NCBI GenBank assembly: GCA_032622095.1
Contig: CP136066.1
Span: 109,635,319 to 109,699,318 of the forward strand
DNA length: 64,000 nt
Source: Siphonodentalium dalli
Lineage: Eukaryota > Mollusca > Scaphopoda > Gadilida > Siphonodentaliidae
Reading direction: 5' to 3'
The position numbers and the translations under genes are program-made. Positions 1-13,200 of this stretch are shown here, piece by piece; within the stretch, counting starts at the first letter, position 1; each line of letters begins with the position of its first letter. Below the pieces are notes generated by a model that saw only the letters and a program-made list of their open reading frames with translations, made no database searches and was not told where the DNA came from.

Positions 1-1580
1 TTAGCCAAATCGATTACATCTGACCGTCCGATACGCGACATTATTAATTATTCTAGGATGCAGTCGCACTTTTCATGACAGAAGACTTAAGGGTTACCAG
101 TGGTACGCCTGTGCACCCTTATCTGACACCTTGCATATACAAGATAAATATAAAATATCTCCAGAAATTAACTATATAGTACAGAAAATACGCCTCGTAC
201 AAACAATTCCTTCAAACATCGTTATTTTGCATATATGGCTGACTGTACATCCATAAGTTATCATCGACGACAAACTGTTCAGTGAATTGAAATACAAAAC
301 GACAGAATCAACTCACGTGCTGCACGTATTATACGTTTTACGTGCGCGGAGAAATAGGTAGGGTACAACTTACATCTGACCATCTCAACACGATGGTCCA
401 GTCTACACCCGTCTCAGGTACAGTTTACAAAGTGAATGTCGATAGATTGTAGATACAATTAAGTATCAATATTGTGTATATGGCCTCTCTAGCGAGATTA
501 TAAAGGTTCTGTATATACTTGACGCGCGTCAATGCACTTTCAGAAGAATTTTCATCAGCATTAAAGTATCAACATATATCAAAAGCACCACCATAAAACC
601 TTTATTCCCAAACCCATACATATTACAGTGAAATAATTTAATCGGATCGGTTATAATTCAGGTTAAAAAACCTAAATAAATATCACTTAATAAATAAATA
701 ATGAACAGTCATCACATTTTTTCCAGATAATTCCAGTTTGGGTTACTTTATCGGAATAATGTAAGAAATATATGCTTTTCGTTTATAAATAATCTATAAC
801 AGTATACCAATCGCCAGTATTTTTCAGAGCATATGAAGCCGGTATATCAATATTTCGTAACATAGACACAATTAGGAAGCTCGAATGAGCCATATCCGTT
901 TAATCAATTTGGTAATTTTCATAATTATCTAAATCAAACAAATCAAAAGTTATTATTATTTTTTTACTATAAACTACAATAATCCTAAACAATTATTTAT
1001 TTATTTATTTATTCAACATATAAAATCTTCATCTATCATTCAATTTATCAATTATGTCATATATAAAATTATTAAAATATCATAATACAACTGTTAGTTT
1101 GTCATTTTTTTTTATTTTTTCAAATTATAATTATCAAACTTCACCATATATGGTTGCTGAAGACTTAACCTAAAATCGGTGTGTGCACAGCTGTCACTCC
1201 TGTCAAACAAAGTCCTTTGGGAGCACTCAGATATTCCTGTCATGTTTCATCCAAGTCTCAAAGTCAGTGCTCTTCGTGGAGTTAGGCTTCCAAAAGACCA
1301 TAGTCTTTGACAAAGCAAAGGTTTCCAATGCAGAAGGCTCATGGCTAGGGCGTTACAATATAAACACATTGGGCTCTCTGCTCAATAACCGGACTACTCG
1401 GTTGGCCGGTTTCATGTAAACAGACACATATATTTTATTGTATACGTCCTTGTAGGAGAAGAATAATATACATACATGATTGGACTAGAAATAACTTACC
1501 GAAATCATTTAAAACGTGCTACTCTTATTCTCTCGCGAAAAATACGAGAAATGCGAATAATATACGTCTGATAACACCGA
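1..1580. other. AT-rich intergenic sequence, no gene seen
   Basis: I see no supported gene here. The stretch is AT-rich with short simple tracts (TTTATTTA near 990-1015, poly-T near 1105). An open frame of 78 codons at 1183-1419 has no recognisable motif and I treat it as chance. Confidence 0.5.
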
Positions 1581-1589
1581 AATCATCAT

Positions 1590-2318
1590 TTTCAGCATCC
1601 CTCCCAAAACACTCCTTCCCAGACATTTGGAATTCAATTGATAAAACATCAAGAGGATGTAAATTTAGAGCTACGTTCAAGAAAACTCTATCACATCAAA
1701 TAATATCCAAATACATTGTCGATTGCAAAAATAAAAACTGTTACAGTTGCTCATTACAAAATAACCCCGGGAACTAAATGTTATAACTAAATATTATAAC
1801 TATATCCTATAACTAAATATTATAATTATACTTATTGATATTGATGTCATTCTTTCTGGATATTTCACCCGTCTGGTCATAACAAGTTCAATCAATTTGC
1901 ACACGTATCACTTAAAAATATCGTAATGAACTCGATGTGACCAGCTACTATAATGACACCCATTGAACATAGCCCATGACTATAATATAACTAGTATTAA
2001 CGTTCACTGACTTTCTGTCCTTATTTATTTATTTACATTCAATCTCTATAGTCAACATTCGATGCCTACATGTACAATTGAATCTGGTCTGCGGATATTA
2101 TTCTATATTATATCATATTATATTATATATATATATACTTATTATTTGACATTTACCGCCAGGTAGTGGATAATTTGTTATTTATTTAAGGGACTGCAGG
2201 AAGACGGTCAGTATTGGCCATGCAGTCCCTGTACAATATCATTAATTTTGTATCTTTAGTTTAACTGTAATATGCTATGTTTATTGTACAAATAAAATCT
2301 ATCATATCATATCATACA
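1590..2318 (+). mobile_element. 3' end of a CR1/L2/Jockey-like non-LTR retrotransposon
   Basis: A plus-strand frame ending at the TAA near 1775-1777 encodes a tail of the type closing ORF2 of many non-LTR elements: an FPDIWNSID-like 'W-N-S' segment, a basic FKKTL stretch and a final CYSC. It is followed by about 540 bp of untranslated sequence. Near its end is a stem-loop whose arms GGGACTGCA and TGCAGTCCC (2189-2229) pair. The element finishes in a short (ATATC)n tail at 2295-2318. Terminal hairpins and microsatellite tails are typical of CR1/L2-type elements. The upstream part is missing, as in a 5'-truncated dead copy. The clade assignment is tentative. Confidence 0.55.
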
Positions 2319-2456
2319 TGAAAATATATATTATACAGCAAATGGAGGTAATTAAGAGAACAGAGCCGCTGCGTTATATCTTGAAGCGACCCATCCCAGT
2401 GTGAATGCGATTATATATTTTTGCGCAAACACATATTTATTTACACAAGGTAATTG

Positions 2457-3760
2457 TTATTGAATCAGATAACGCATTGCAGAAATGATGTGAGCCATGT
2501 CGAGAATTATAGTTTCTAAATTTTTGTCAAGTTCGGCAGGTGAGTTCGTTTGCCCACCACCCAGAAGCAGGTCTAACAGAGACATATCATTTCTAGAATC
2601 CATGTATAGAAAGGCCAAGAGACCAACCTGATCAACGATGTGTTCCCAAATGAATTTCTCAAGCACAAGTGAATTTTCTGCTGTTGAGTAGTAGATTGAG
2701 ATGTTTCAGAACTTGAGACGCGCTTGGGTGCCTTTTCAAAAATGTCCAAATACTCCAAAATGACAGTGGATCATTGTGCACAATGCGAAACAGATTAAGT
2801 GATGTATTTCGGTCCACTGTAGTTTTCCATTGTATAACATAATGGGGCTGTACCGTTGATTTGCAGAGGTGCTTCCATGCTGATTTAGAAGGAAATTCGT
2901 CACTCGTAACGAAAGTATCCAGATACGCGTGCAGATTGTATTTCCGAAGTAACTGTGTAATGTCTGAAACAAATCCCGTATTCGCACGCCCGACGAGGCT
3001 GTGTAAGAATAATTTATATAAGAAAATCCTCAGTGGTTCCTGGTGCCCATCGGGAAGGTAAACTAGATCAGCAAGGAACGAAAGTTTCTTAATGTGTATT
3101 TCGTTTTCGAGTGGCATATAAGACCTATAGCAGGCCCCTTGAAATACTAGTAGGAGTCCGATTTGGGAGAGATTGTATATGCTTAACGCACGAGCGATCA
3201 GCTTTCTCCATATACAGTAAATATTGGAATTTTGGCAGAACAATAGTTTTTAAAAGAGTGGTCATTGTGGGCGGTGTGCACTGTTTCGTGATATTGCTGC
3301 CAGCAATTGCGAATAATGTTTTTCTAAGTTTATCAGAAATATCAGAGGCCCTGATATTACTGTTCTTGAACTTGCATTGTTTTATCCCTAAATGCACACA
3401 GTCTGTCGTCTCATGGAGCGTTTGGTCTCCACACAGTCTGTCGTCTCAGGGAGCGTTTGGTCTCCGATAGTCTAAAGTTCTGTTGCTGCGCTCGTGTTGA
3501 CGCCCCGACTTATTCAATACATTAAATACTTTTGGTGATCGAGAAAATAAATCGCCAATTCCGAGCATATATCGATGAGATGATCTAGACCATACAGCTG
3601 TTGATGTAGAGATCAAGGCGATACCGTCAGCAGTTGTTGGTGCAGTGCAGTTAACATGGCCAACAGTTAGACAATCTGTCGTTCGATGAACTGAGATTGC
3701 GCGCAATCATTGTGCGCTATTTGGAAGAACACTATTTAATGGTTATTTATATTTGACAAA
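2457..3760 (-). mobile_element. Decayed non-LTR retrotransposon reverse transcriptase, C-terminal half
   Basis: Minus-strand frames read, in order, a reverse-transcriptase palm remnant around 3600-3690 (PTTADGIALIS, where functional enzymes have [YF]xDD, so the second aspartate is lost), a thumb-like segment (SDKLRKTLFAIAG, then VLPKFQYLLY) near 3150-3390, the 'IQSLPNRT' box near 3150, and a long C-terminal region containing GFVSDITQLLRKYNLHAYL and FPSKSAWKHL (2780-3000). Continuity needs several frame changes (for example near 2660, 3125-3243 and 3400-3460). The catalytic-site mutation and frameshifts make it a dead copy. The C-terminal pattern recalls the I/Nimb group, but that is from memory only. 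Confidence 0.65.
3395..3464. repeat. 35-bp tandem duplication inside the dead retroelement
   Basis: Two adjacent 35-bp copies beginning CACACAGTCTGTCGTCTCA and CACACAGTCTGTCGTCTCA differ by one base (ATGG versus AGGG). The duplication shifts the reverse-transcriptase frame and is one of the lesions in the retroelement. Confidence 0.85.
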
Positions 3761-3847
3761 GAAACAAAAACTCACAGGACAATAAAGGATCATCTTCTGA
3801 CTTTCGACACAAGAGCCTACATGTATATAACAGTGGTTACGTATGGG

Positions 3848-4060
3848 CCGAATTCGTCTCCGGTTTAAACATCCGAGTTTAAACCTGTATTGGCGGCCCA
3901 GTCAAACCGGGTCTAAGTTGTGGTCGTTCAGTGGTTAGCTGATTCATTAAGATGAACATGCAACCAAACTAACCAGTTACCAGGCAGACCACAAGCTGGT
4001 TATTGGTATGTCCCAATGGATGCAATTGATGACTTATTCTCATAGTCAGTCCACCCATCT
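3848..4060. repeat. Fragment of the TTTAAACC-rich TIR element
   Basis: The sequence GGCCGAATTCGTCTCCGG followed by GTTTAAAC and GAGTTTAAACCTG matches, with substitutions, the left end of the element at 19187-22244. Similarity continues through the 'CCAGTCAAACCGGGTCTAAG' and 'GGTTATTG' parts. It ends about 25 bp before the P450 stop codon, so it may contribute to that gene's 3' untranslated sequence. Confidence 0.6.
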
Positions 4061-4084
4061 TGCCATACACCGAGTCGTATCCTA

Positions 4085-4266
4085 TTACTTTCGCGGACAA
4101 CAAACAAGTTTATACTCCTGTGGATGAAAGATGAACACGAATACAGGATCAAAACAAAGACGGGCATCAGGCGACTCTTTCTTGAACTCGAACTTTTGGA
4201 TCAATGTTGCGAAGATCAGAAATATCTCTGTTTTTGCCACGGAATCTCCCAAACACATGCGGCGAC
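4085..4266 (-). CDS. P450 exon 8 (heme-thiolate loop, stop)
   Basis: The acceptor TCTGTTGCAG precedes GTCGCCGCATGTG. With exon 7 it gives FSVGRRMCLG, the FxxGxRxCxG heme signature with the proximal cysteine. The [18 protein letters not shown] helix and a short C-terminal tail follow, ending at the stop at 4085-4087. Confidence 0.93.
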
Positions 4267-7200
4267 CTGCAACAGATATGGGCATGGCCGATTAGTATGG
4301 CTCACAATGGCTGAAGGGGACTCATTATCATTCCAGACAAAAATGGAAATTTATTATAGTATACAAACAACAGAAATGTATGTAAATTAATGAAAATATA
4401 GTAAACAGTTATATTTTTAACGGATAACACCTTTGGAACTCACAATTGGGCCGAATGCTGCATAAACTCTTAACAACATTCAGAAAGTTTGTGAAGGCAC
4501 CCCCACACCTTTTTATTCAGCGTTAGTATGTTGCATTGAATGGACATGACGTCGGTTTTAGATGATACAGACTTAGTGCGACCGAAAGTACATTCCTTTA
4601 ATAACAGAGATGCACCTTTCGCATATGAACTTTACTACTGAGAAAAATTACGAATAGGGTACCGGTTCTGTGTAACTAGATGTGTTTTCTATCAGTTTTG
4701 TTCATATCTGTTTACAGTGACGATAACGGTCTCGGGATTTCAAAAGCACTCACTCAAAGATCTTATATAATTTTTTGAAATCGCAAGTTGAATTAACCAC
4801 AATGATTAAATTTAAAAAAAAGCTTGTCTTAGACACTTAGGTTACATGAGAGCAAACACATTCTGAAGTTTTGTAAGAACAATCGGGACAAGAGCGGAGC
4901 TATGTCGTTTTCCTAATTAGCCAACGAGGCTGTACTTATTATTCAAATATACATCTATGAATAAACTTTCTAAAGTTGTTCCAATATAGTGGTATATCCG
5001 TTCTGTATCAACATTCGAACCCATGTTCAGTCTGATACGCTTCCCAACTCTCGGCGAAAGGGCTTCCCTTTAAGGATGTCCCCGTAGCTGAGGTGGTTGG
5101 GATGTATAACGAGCATCGCAGTCTGGGCTAGACGAGGTTGGCGTAGCTTCAAACACCGACATGAGTTGATGTACATCTCAATGTTCCATTCCGATCACTA
5201 CATGGTCATCTCGATAAGTATTGAGAATTTGTTCACGCTCACCGAATCAAACACATTTGTAGCAATGAATACTCACATCGAGTCCGCGTGTCCATACATT
5301 TGATACATATCTATTGTAATAAGTTTGAGGTCGTTTTTATGGCCCTCAATGTGGGAGTTGACTCTTGAGATTGTGTCCTGATTTGTACTCGCCATGCTAT
5401 CTCTTATATTGGCAATGAAATAATTCGTGACCTGATAACAACATAATTAAGTACAAACAATCACGGCAACAAATAGAACCATACCACCTTATTGCGAGAG
5501 AAAAGAAGTATATATATGAATTACTATTATGGTGATACCATTGGCTTCTGAAATTTTACACTTATGTATGCACACGTGCACACACATTGTAGGATTTCGC
5601 GATGTAGTATATTATATATGCTCACCTACAGAAAATGGCAGGAATGATTTATTTCCTTTGTAACTTCCGTCTGAGTCGAGGAAATGTTCCGGACGGAAAG
5701 AATCCGGTTCCGCCCAATATTTCGGGTCTCGATGACATTGTTCCAAATTTGCCATCACGATTGTCCCCTTCGGGATATCATAACCACGAAGCTTGACGTC
5801 ACACGTTGTTCGATGCGGCAACGACTCTCCTACTGCAAGCAAATGATATCAAGATTATATCAACTATAAATAGTACATGTTGTATAACAGACCACTCATG
5901 CCAACCAAAAGGGACATTTGAGCATAAATACATTAATATTTGTCAACACTTTAACTCTTGGGGCGCCATTTTGGTAGCCATATTACATGCGAATCTAGTG
6001 GAATTGGTTTATATAGGTTGCTTAGGGTGTGAACTAAACCGCGATGCTATGGTACGGTTTGGTCTTATATAGGCATGGCGGTGGTCAAGTTATGAGCGTA
6101 TTGTCTCAACGCGATATTGTGGGACACAAACGTGCGATAGCCGAATTTCCCCAAAAAATATTGATCAAAATCTGCCAAAAATGGCATCCAATATGGCCAC
6201 CGTGTTGGTTGATGATATGAAATATTTCAAAGGTAAATGTATGTCGCCTTACTATATTCATACTAGGGCAAAACTTCCCATGCTAGGACAGAATATAAGT
6301 TCAAAGAACGGAATTTTGAAATGTTGTGCTGTTATTGGGAGTATATGTTTGATATATTAAAGTCTTACAAACTCCTGAAATTCGCATGACTTCAGATATG
6401 GTGGCTCGGACGTAGGGAAGCTTATCCTCATCTGCCATCACGATGGGTCTATCTCCAACAACCTGTCATGAAACGGATGCCTGACTAATAAAATTACACA
6501 ACACGCACTCAATATAGTTAAAATGGAAAAGGGATAAAAGGAAACGTCTATCTACGAAGCATTATGCAGTCAATACGAACTTGTTGTAGATGGAATAGGC
6601 CCCGATTTCCTTTTCCAAATTACAATTACAATGACTTGAACAAGCCTCTCCAAAGATTAACAATTTCGTATACAATTATTTCGTGTATACATATGTCGAT
6701 ATACGATGATCCACACACGTGAAAGTAGGTAGCACTACTATGTGAGCATGTATGCTGTGAGGCTTAAAGTGTAACAAATCTACGGCGATGTTGAAACACA
6801 TTTTATAAACTCACACAACGCAGATTATTTCCTTAATAATTTTATTTTTAAAATTAGAAGCACGCAACGTCATTAGTAACTCTCTTTTGCTGTCTTTTAC
6901 TCCAGATTTCATTTGGGTGAGATAAATAAGCATAGCATACCTCTGCAATTTCACGAGCACATCTCTCTTGTACATGTGGGTAACTTATCATGTAGAGCAA
7001 CAGCCAACGCAGTGTCTGCGATGTTGTCTCTGTTCCAGCGGTGTACATGTCAAATATGGTCCTCATGACCTGCTCGTCTGTAAATGAAAGAGTCCCATGA
7101 ATTATATACATATTCAGTGGTTATGGACTTCCAGACAGAGCAGCCACAACAACAACACATTTTCAAAAGTAAAACCTAATTTCACGTCACTGCTGACTTG

Positions 7201-10200
7201 ATCTTTCAAGATATTTTGTACTTATCTTCCCGGACGAGTTATTGTCTACATTGGAATTATAGAAACAAATAGGAAGGAAGGTCTCATACGTCTATGATCT
7301 GAAACAAATCGTGGTTCGATTAGTCTCCATTGTTTCAGCAAAGACAATATACACACGTGCAAGTTCATGTATGTGTGCAAACAATTAGATTATTTGTCCT
7401 TAAATTGATAACAACACGAAAATGGCAATATCCCGAATAAGTATGTATATTTAGTATCATTCTGCCTATATGGTTTCCACCAGGACTGTATTTATGTCTT
7501 TGCCCATGTATGCAGTATTACCGCTGATTATTGAACAATAATTTCTCCGTCCTATGTTTAATGCAGAAAACTAGGGTTCAATTATCAACTCGGATTCTGA
7601 CGAAGACCATGCAGTATATGTAGGATGTATTTTATTCGTACGCAACACCACCACCACAACGAAGAGAAAACTGTGGTTGTTCTGTCCTCAAACAGAAGTA
7701 CAAGTACTGATAACTTGCTGACGTACCGTTTAATTTATTTTTGTGGACACAGTCGTCGGTCGACTGTATGTACATGTCGATGAGGTCTCTCATATGTCCA
7801 GGATCGTATGTATGTCTGTGATTCTTTATTTTGTCAGCTACTCGGGCTGTGAAATCTCTCACATATTCGCCAAAAGTCTTGCTCTCGGTGCTCATCTGGA
7901 GTATGATACTAAATTACAATGTCATTGAACGTAACGTGCCCTTGACATGGCGATGACCAGTTAGCACCTAATTACACTCTCACACATATATAATAAAAAG
8001 CTTCATAAAATGTGTGTATTAATACTCATTAGAATTCGCTCTATAAATGTAACTTTCATTCATAAAAATTACAATTTTGACAAGAAAATTTTAGGCCAAC
8101 AAAGTTGCAAATGTTCAAACCTAAAAATGTGTTTTTAATTATGTATTAACACTATGTACATGGGGATAATAAACAATGTGATATTTCTTGTAAATAAAAT
8201 AAACAACAAAAATATCTGTTGTAGTTTGGGGTGGGGTTCACTCTCGCTCACAACTCACACGCATAGCGTGTACATGCTATTGATAGACATGCCACATGCT
8301 AGTATACATGTGTCATACTTTTTGGTAGCAATACACATTTCCATCAATTATGGCCAACTTGGGAGGGGTACGTACTGTACTTAAGATCTATGCTTATCCA
8401 TTATTTTTGGCATAGGCCCCATCAAACATGTTTTATATTCGACAGAATTGGTATGCGTCTTTATTGACACACACAAAGCGCTCATTATCACCCAGTTTTT
8501 GTCTAAAATTGACCATTTTCAACCCAAGAAATCAGACCATGACAGACCGAATGTCAGCAAATAAGCTTCTACCCGATAGAGCTACGTTGGAGGTAAGAAC
8601 TATTTGAACTAGAACAAAAAGTTACAGTAGCAATTTGAAAAGATTATCTTGGAAGCGCAGTTGACAGAATTCAGGGGAAAGAAATCCCTGTAACCAAACA
8701 CACGGAGTTGGCCTGCACTGAATATGAAAACCATGTTACCCACTCATATACATTTTATATAAAATATTTAAACCACCAATCCAGTAATGCCATATTTAAC
8801 ACAGGCTACACTGGCAGTTATGCCCTTCATATCAGCTCAGATACTTATTTTTCTATTTTTCAGACCCTCTACAACCCGTGAAATCGTGTACTCCCACCCT
8901 TATCTTGTCACACAGGTTTTCCTGACAGCGTATCGTGTACTGATACCCTTAACTTGTCACCCAGGTTTCCTGACAGCATATCGTGTACTGCTAGCTACCC
9001 TCATCATGTCACCCAGGTTTCCTGACAGCGTATCGTGCATGTACTGCTACCCTTATCTTGTCACCCAGGTTTCTTGACAACGTAACATGTATATCATCTA
9101 ATATTAATGGAAGTTGTTCAGATATCTGTCTTTTAGTGCGGCATATTTCTCCAAGTGGTATCTCAATTTTCAAATGAATTTTCCAGCCATTTCTTACTTC
9201 GTTTATAAATCGTTCTATTGCAGAACATTCACATAATAAATGGACACTATTCTCGGGTGAATGTCATCACGCACATCCATCGTCTTCTAATATAAAGCTA
9301 TTTTTTGTTCCCAAATTGCGCGTTTATTTAATATTGGAACCATCTTACTGTTTTGAATCTTGCAGATATTTGAAAAGCAACGACCATGCATATATACGGC
9401 CACGCGAGCTGGTGGACTATATTTTCTCCATTTTTATATGAATATGAATATCAAACCCTAAATAATAAGATCATTTGGCACGAAGGTACACCAGAACCGC
9501 TAGCTGAGTACTTACCATCATAGAGATGTAGAACGGCACCAGCAAAACCGGGTAGAAGTTCAATGGGCTAAGTAAGTCCACCCGGAGTTTTGTTTTACTT
9601 GCGAAGTTCAATATTTCCTGAAGCATTGGCATAAATGGATCATCAGAGTCGAATCTGTTGGATGGAAAGCATGTAACATTGGAGTAAATACGAACCCCAC
9701 ATTGGCATGCACACATCAGTTCCTCAATATTATGTGGGAATATGTGTGCCTCAGGGTATCGCTTTGATATTGCAAAATGGATACATGTACGTAGATAAAG
9801 TAAAGGTATCATGATGGCTTTGACTACCATTATCAACAGCAACAAGAACAGGTTTTATTGATAAAATCCATTTTTGTATCTGTGGTACATTACCGATGAT
9901 TGGGACAATTAAATAAGTTGTTAAGGTCGTGCGTGCAACATAAGATCTATGATAAGAATTATGAATAGCTGATAGTAGTCGTAAATTTTTCGGACCGTCC
10001 AAGAACCTTTACATAGTACTGACGACTACGAGTCAGTTTGTTAGAAAATAGTGCCGTTCAAACTTCTTGCAACGCGCAGAAAGGTTTTAAGGTTCTGTTT
10101 CATGTGAATATTTTCTTCTGAATTATGTTTCGCGTTCAGAGAAGGCGATGTGAGTGTTATATCTCTTTAGGCGCACGATGTCCAATTCGGCGGTGTATTT

Positions 10201-13200
10201 GTATTTGTTTGGCTTCATTGCCGACGACAGGTCTTGACTTATTGTGGACAGAGCGTTCTTCGGTCGTCACACTATATAAAGCGCGTTTTGTTTCGCAAGA
10301 CTCCGCGTTTCACGGAAACGAACGATTTACTGCCACTATAAGAAATAGAAACTAAGGCCACGTGGCGACTACAAGTTAAGGACACAATCTCAGAGTCAAC
10401 TCTCACACTGAGGACCTAAGAAACGATATCGAATGTATATGAACTATTTGAGAGTGGTGTTGAAATCCCGATACAGTAATCATAACTATGGATATAGCAA
10501 AACGACAATTGATAGCAAGAACAAAAATACTAGTGACGTAGGACCCCATTCGTAATTCTTATCAATAGTAGTTCATTTTGTGAACTGTGTTTAATGTTTT
10601 ATTCACGCGTAGCTTATGATCAGTTGTTCTGATCATGCCAGTGTTGGTCGCATTCTGGTACGTACCGGCAGTGCTGGCACAGGTTTGCTGGCCGGTGGAG
10701 GCAACACAATTAAATGGCAAAGTGCAAGCAATGCAAACGCATGTATCTTACAGGTTGCCGATATCTGCATTAGTCAAGAAATCGCAAGTCGACACAAAAA
10801 TCGAACAATGAATGTTATTTCAGTGTAAAGGGCCGCCCGAACCGGCATGATGTTTGCCAGAAGTCGGTCAACTTCGACCAGTACAGACAACACAGTGGCA
10901 TCATATGCAAGACGAAGGCTGGTGATGTCGGCCATTCAATCTAATCGAACTAATTATGATTTAAGCGGAAAATCTTCATGAGGCAATGAATTTTGACATT
11001 TTGAATCCAGTCTTAAATTGTCTACTATAATGAGATGATGGCAGCCGCCCGGTACCGGTCATTGTGGTACCGAATCGGCGTATAGTAACCGTAGTATCAG
11101 GGTTAAAAATAAGCCAGTAACTGAATACTGCTATGTTTTAAAAAATATATACCATTATATGTGTATACATTATCCCTTTACCTTGATCCAAATATAATCG
11201 TAGATATTATATTAGATACTGCTAGCTGAAGAACATAGTCTGGATCGAACGGATTTTCATGTTGTCCATCTAGATCTTGTATGAGATAGTTCAACTCATC
11301 GTGAACGGTTTCTTCTAACCTCCTCCTCTCACCTCCAATATGTTTTATGGAATGTACGACAAGTCTGCGTTCTGCGGCCCACAAATCCCCGTTCGATGTA
11401 ACAACACCTGCATGAAATATCACATGAAATCGATCAGGGCTCCGGATATCTGTCAGTTACTGTTTTCTTAAGATTTATTGGATGATGGTGATAATACACG
11501 AAGATATCATATCATTTCTTTATTTAAACAAGTCTTTTGACTTTTAGTTCCGATTAAAAATGTGTACATGCTGGTGTAATCATGTGTATTCTATTGTTTT
11601 GGTGAAAAAAGTGTGAGTCAATTAGAGTTTTATATTCGCCAAACGTGGGCGATTGACAAATGAAGTCTGAAAGGTTCTATTCGATAATTTACATAATATT
11701 GATGCACCCGTGGAATCTGGAGTTTCATACTGCATGTGTTGGAGATAACCCTATGAAGTACAATCAGACACATGTGTCTGATTATCCTTCATAGAGCCAC
11801 TTCGAACACACCAGGATCAGCGCTGTAGAGGTTGTTGAACACATTGTATTACTCGATCAGGTCACGTATGAAGCGTTTGCATTTCGCAGACACGAGGTTT
11901 AATGTGGACATCCTTCCCATATAGTTCAATTTATTCAGATGTGAGACTGGTCGTATCGATCTGTGATGTGCTCGCTCTTTAAAGGTATACACGTTAATAT
12001 ATGGGCGACGAGGGTCACGTGCTCTGTTGCAGTACTCTGTCTGACAGAGGTCTCACAACGTTATGTATAATGGCCTGAATATTTCAAAGTCAATAGAATT
12101 TCTTTTTTAAATACGTCAAAATCAGATATGGTTTTAGTTTCTTCTGCCAATGAGTTCCACGGAGAGGTGGTTTCTAGAATAAATGCATTTTCGTGTGATT
12201 TAGTATTCCATCTAGGGACTCTATAGTCGTTCGCATTTTGAGTTACCATGTTTGATTCGGATGCCTCAGATACACGAGCAGGAAGCAAATTGTTCAGGTA
12301 GTTAGAGGCTTTCCTTGTATCATTTTGTGGAATAGGTATAATCTAGATTTCTCGCGCCGTTTGCTTAAAGGCACGTGAGGCCTTAGTTGTCGAAAATATT
12401 CATATTTGTTCCAATCACCGTAAACAGAAAAACATTAAAACGCATACAGTTTCGTTCATATATACCATGACCATCGCCTAAACAGCATGTTATCATAAAC
12501 ACCTACTATATTTTACCTAAGCAAGAGCCTGATTGTGTTACGGAAGACAGCACAATGCGACTGGCTAATCACACACAAATGGTATAAACGCTCTTTATTA
12601 GTTCCATATCAGGAATTCACCAACAAAGAACGCTCTTTATGTTTACCATCATAATATAAACAAACACCAGAAAAGTAACTTTTTATGCTTTTGTTTACAT
12701 AACAATGGTGAAACGTATGACCATAACATACTGTTTATGCGATATTTCTTATTTGTATACGGACAAAGTCTGTCTAAATTTTGATGTTCTTTCTGTTTGT
12801 GGCGGTTTTTGACGGGTGGAAATATTTTCACATGATACCCACCGCGAAGGCCAACCGTATCTTTAAGAGTTCCCATCCAGTTTCTTCTAACATGGTTTCA
12901 AAACTGGCAGATCTAGTTACGCCGGTCACTATGCATGCTGCATCATATTGAATACGTTCTATGTTCAATGAATCAGTGATATTACAGTTTTCCCAAGCAA
13001 CACTCGCATCTTCAAGCATAGGTCTAACCGTGGTGATATAACATTTTTCAAAAGTAGCTCTATCGAGAACGAATTTGTATTGCCTAAGTACAGACAGCGT
13101 CTGCCATGGACTGGCACATACAGTATCAATTTGGGTTGCCCATGATCCGTTTTCATTGAATGTTACACCGAGATGCTTGTGTTGGCTGACTACTTCCAAG

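Noticed and set aside
5075-5170. Functional tRNA gene
   Set aside because: A and B box-like motifs are present, but I could not form acceptor and anticodon stems; a SINE head is more likely.
9471-9845. 124-codon frame at 9.5-9.8 kb as a separate membrane protein
   Set aside because: Only 9516-9654 of it is coding, as P450 exon 3; the rest is intron read-through.
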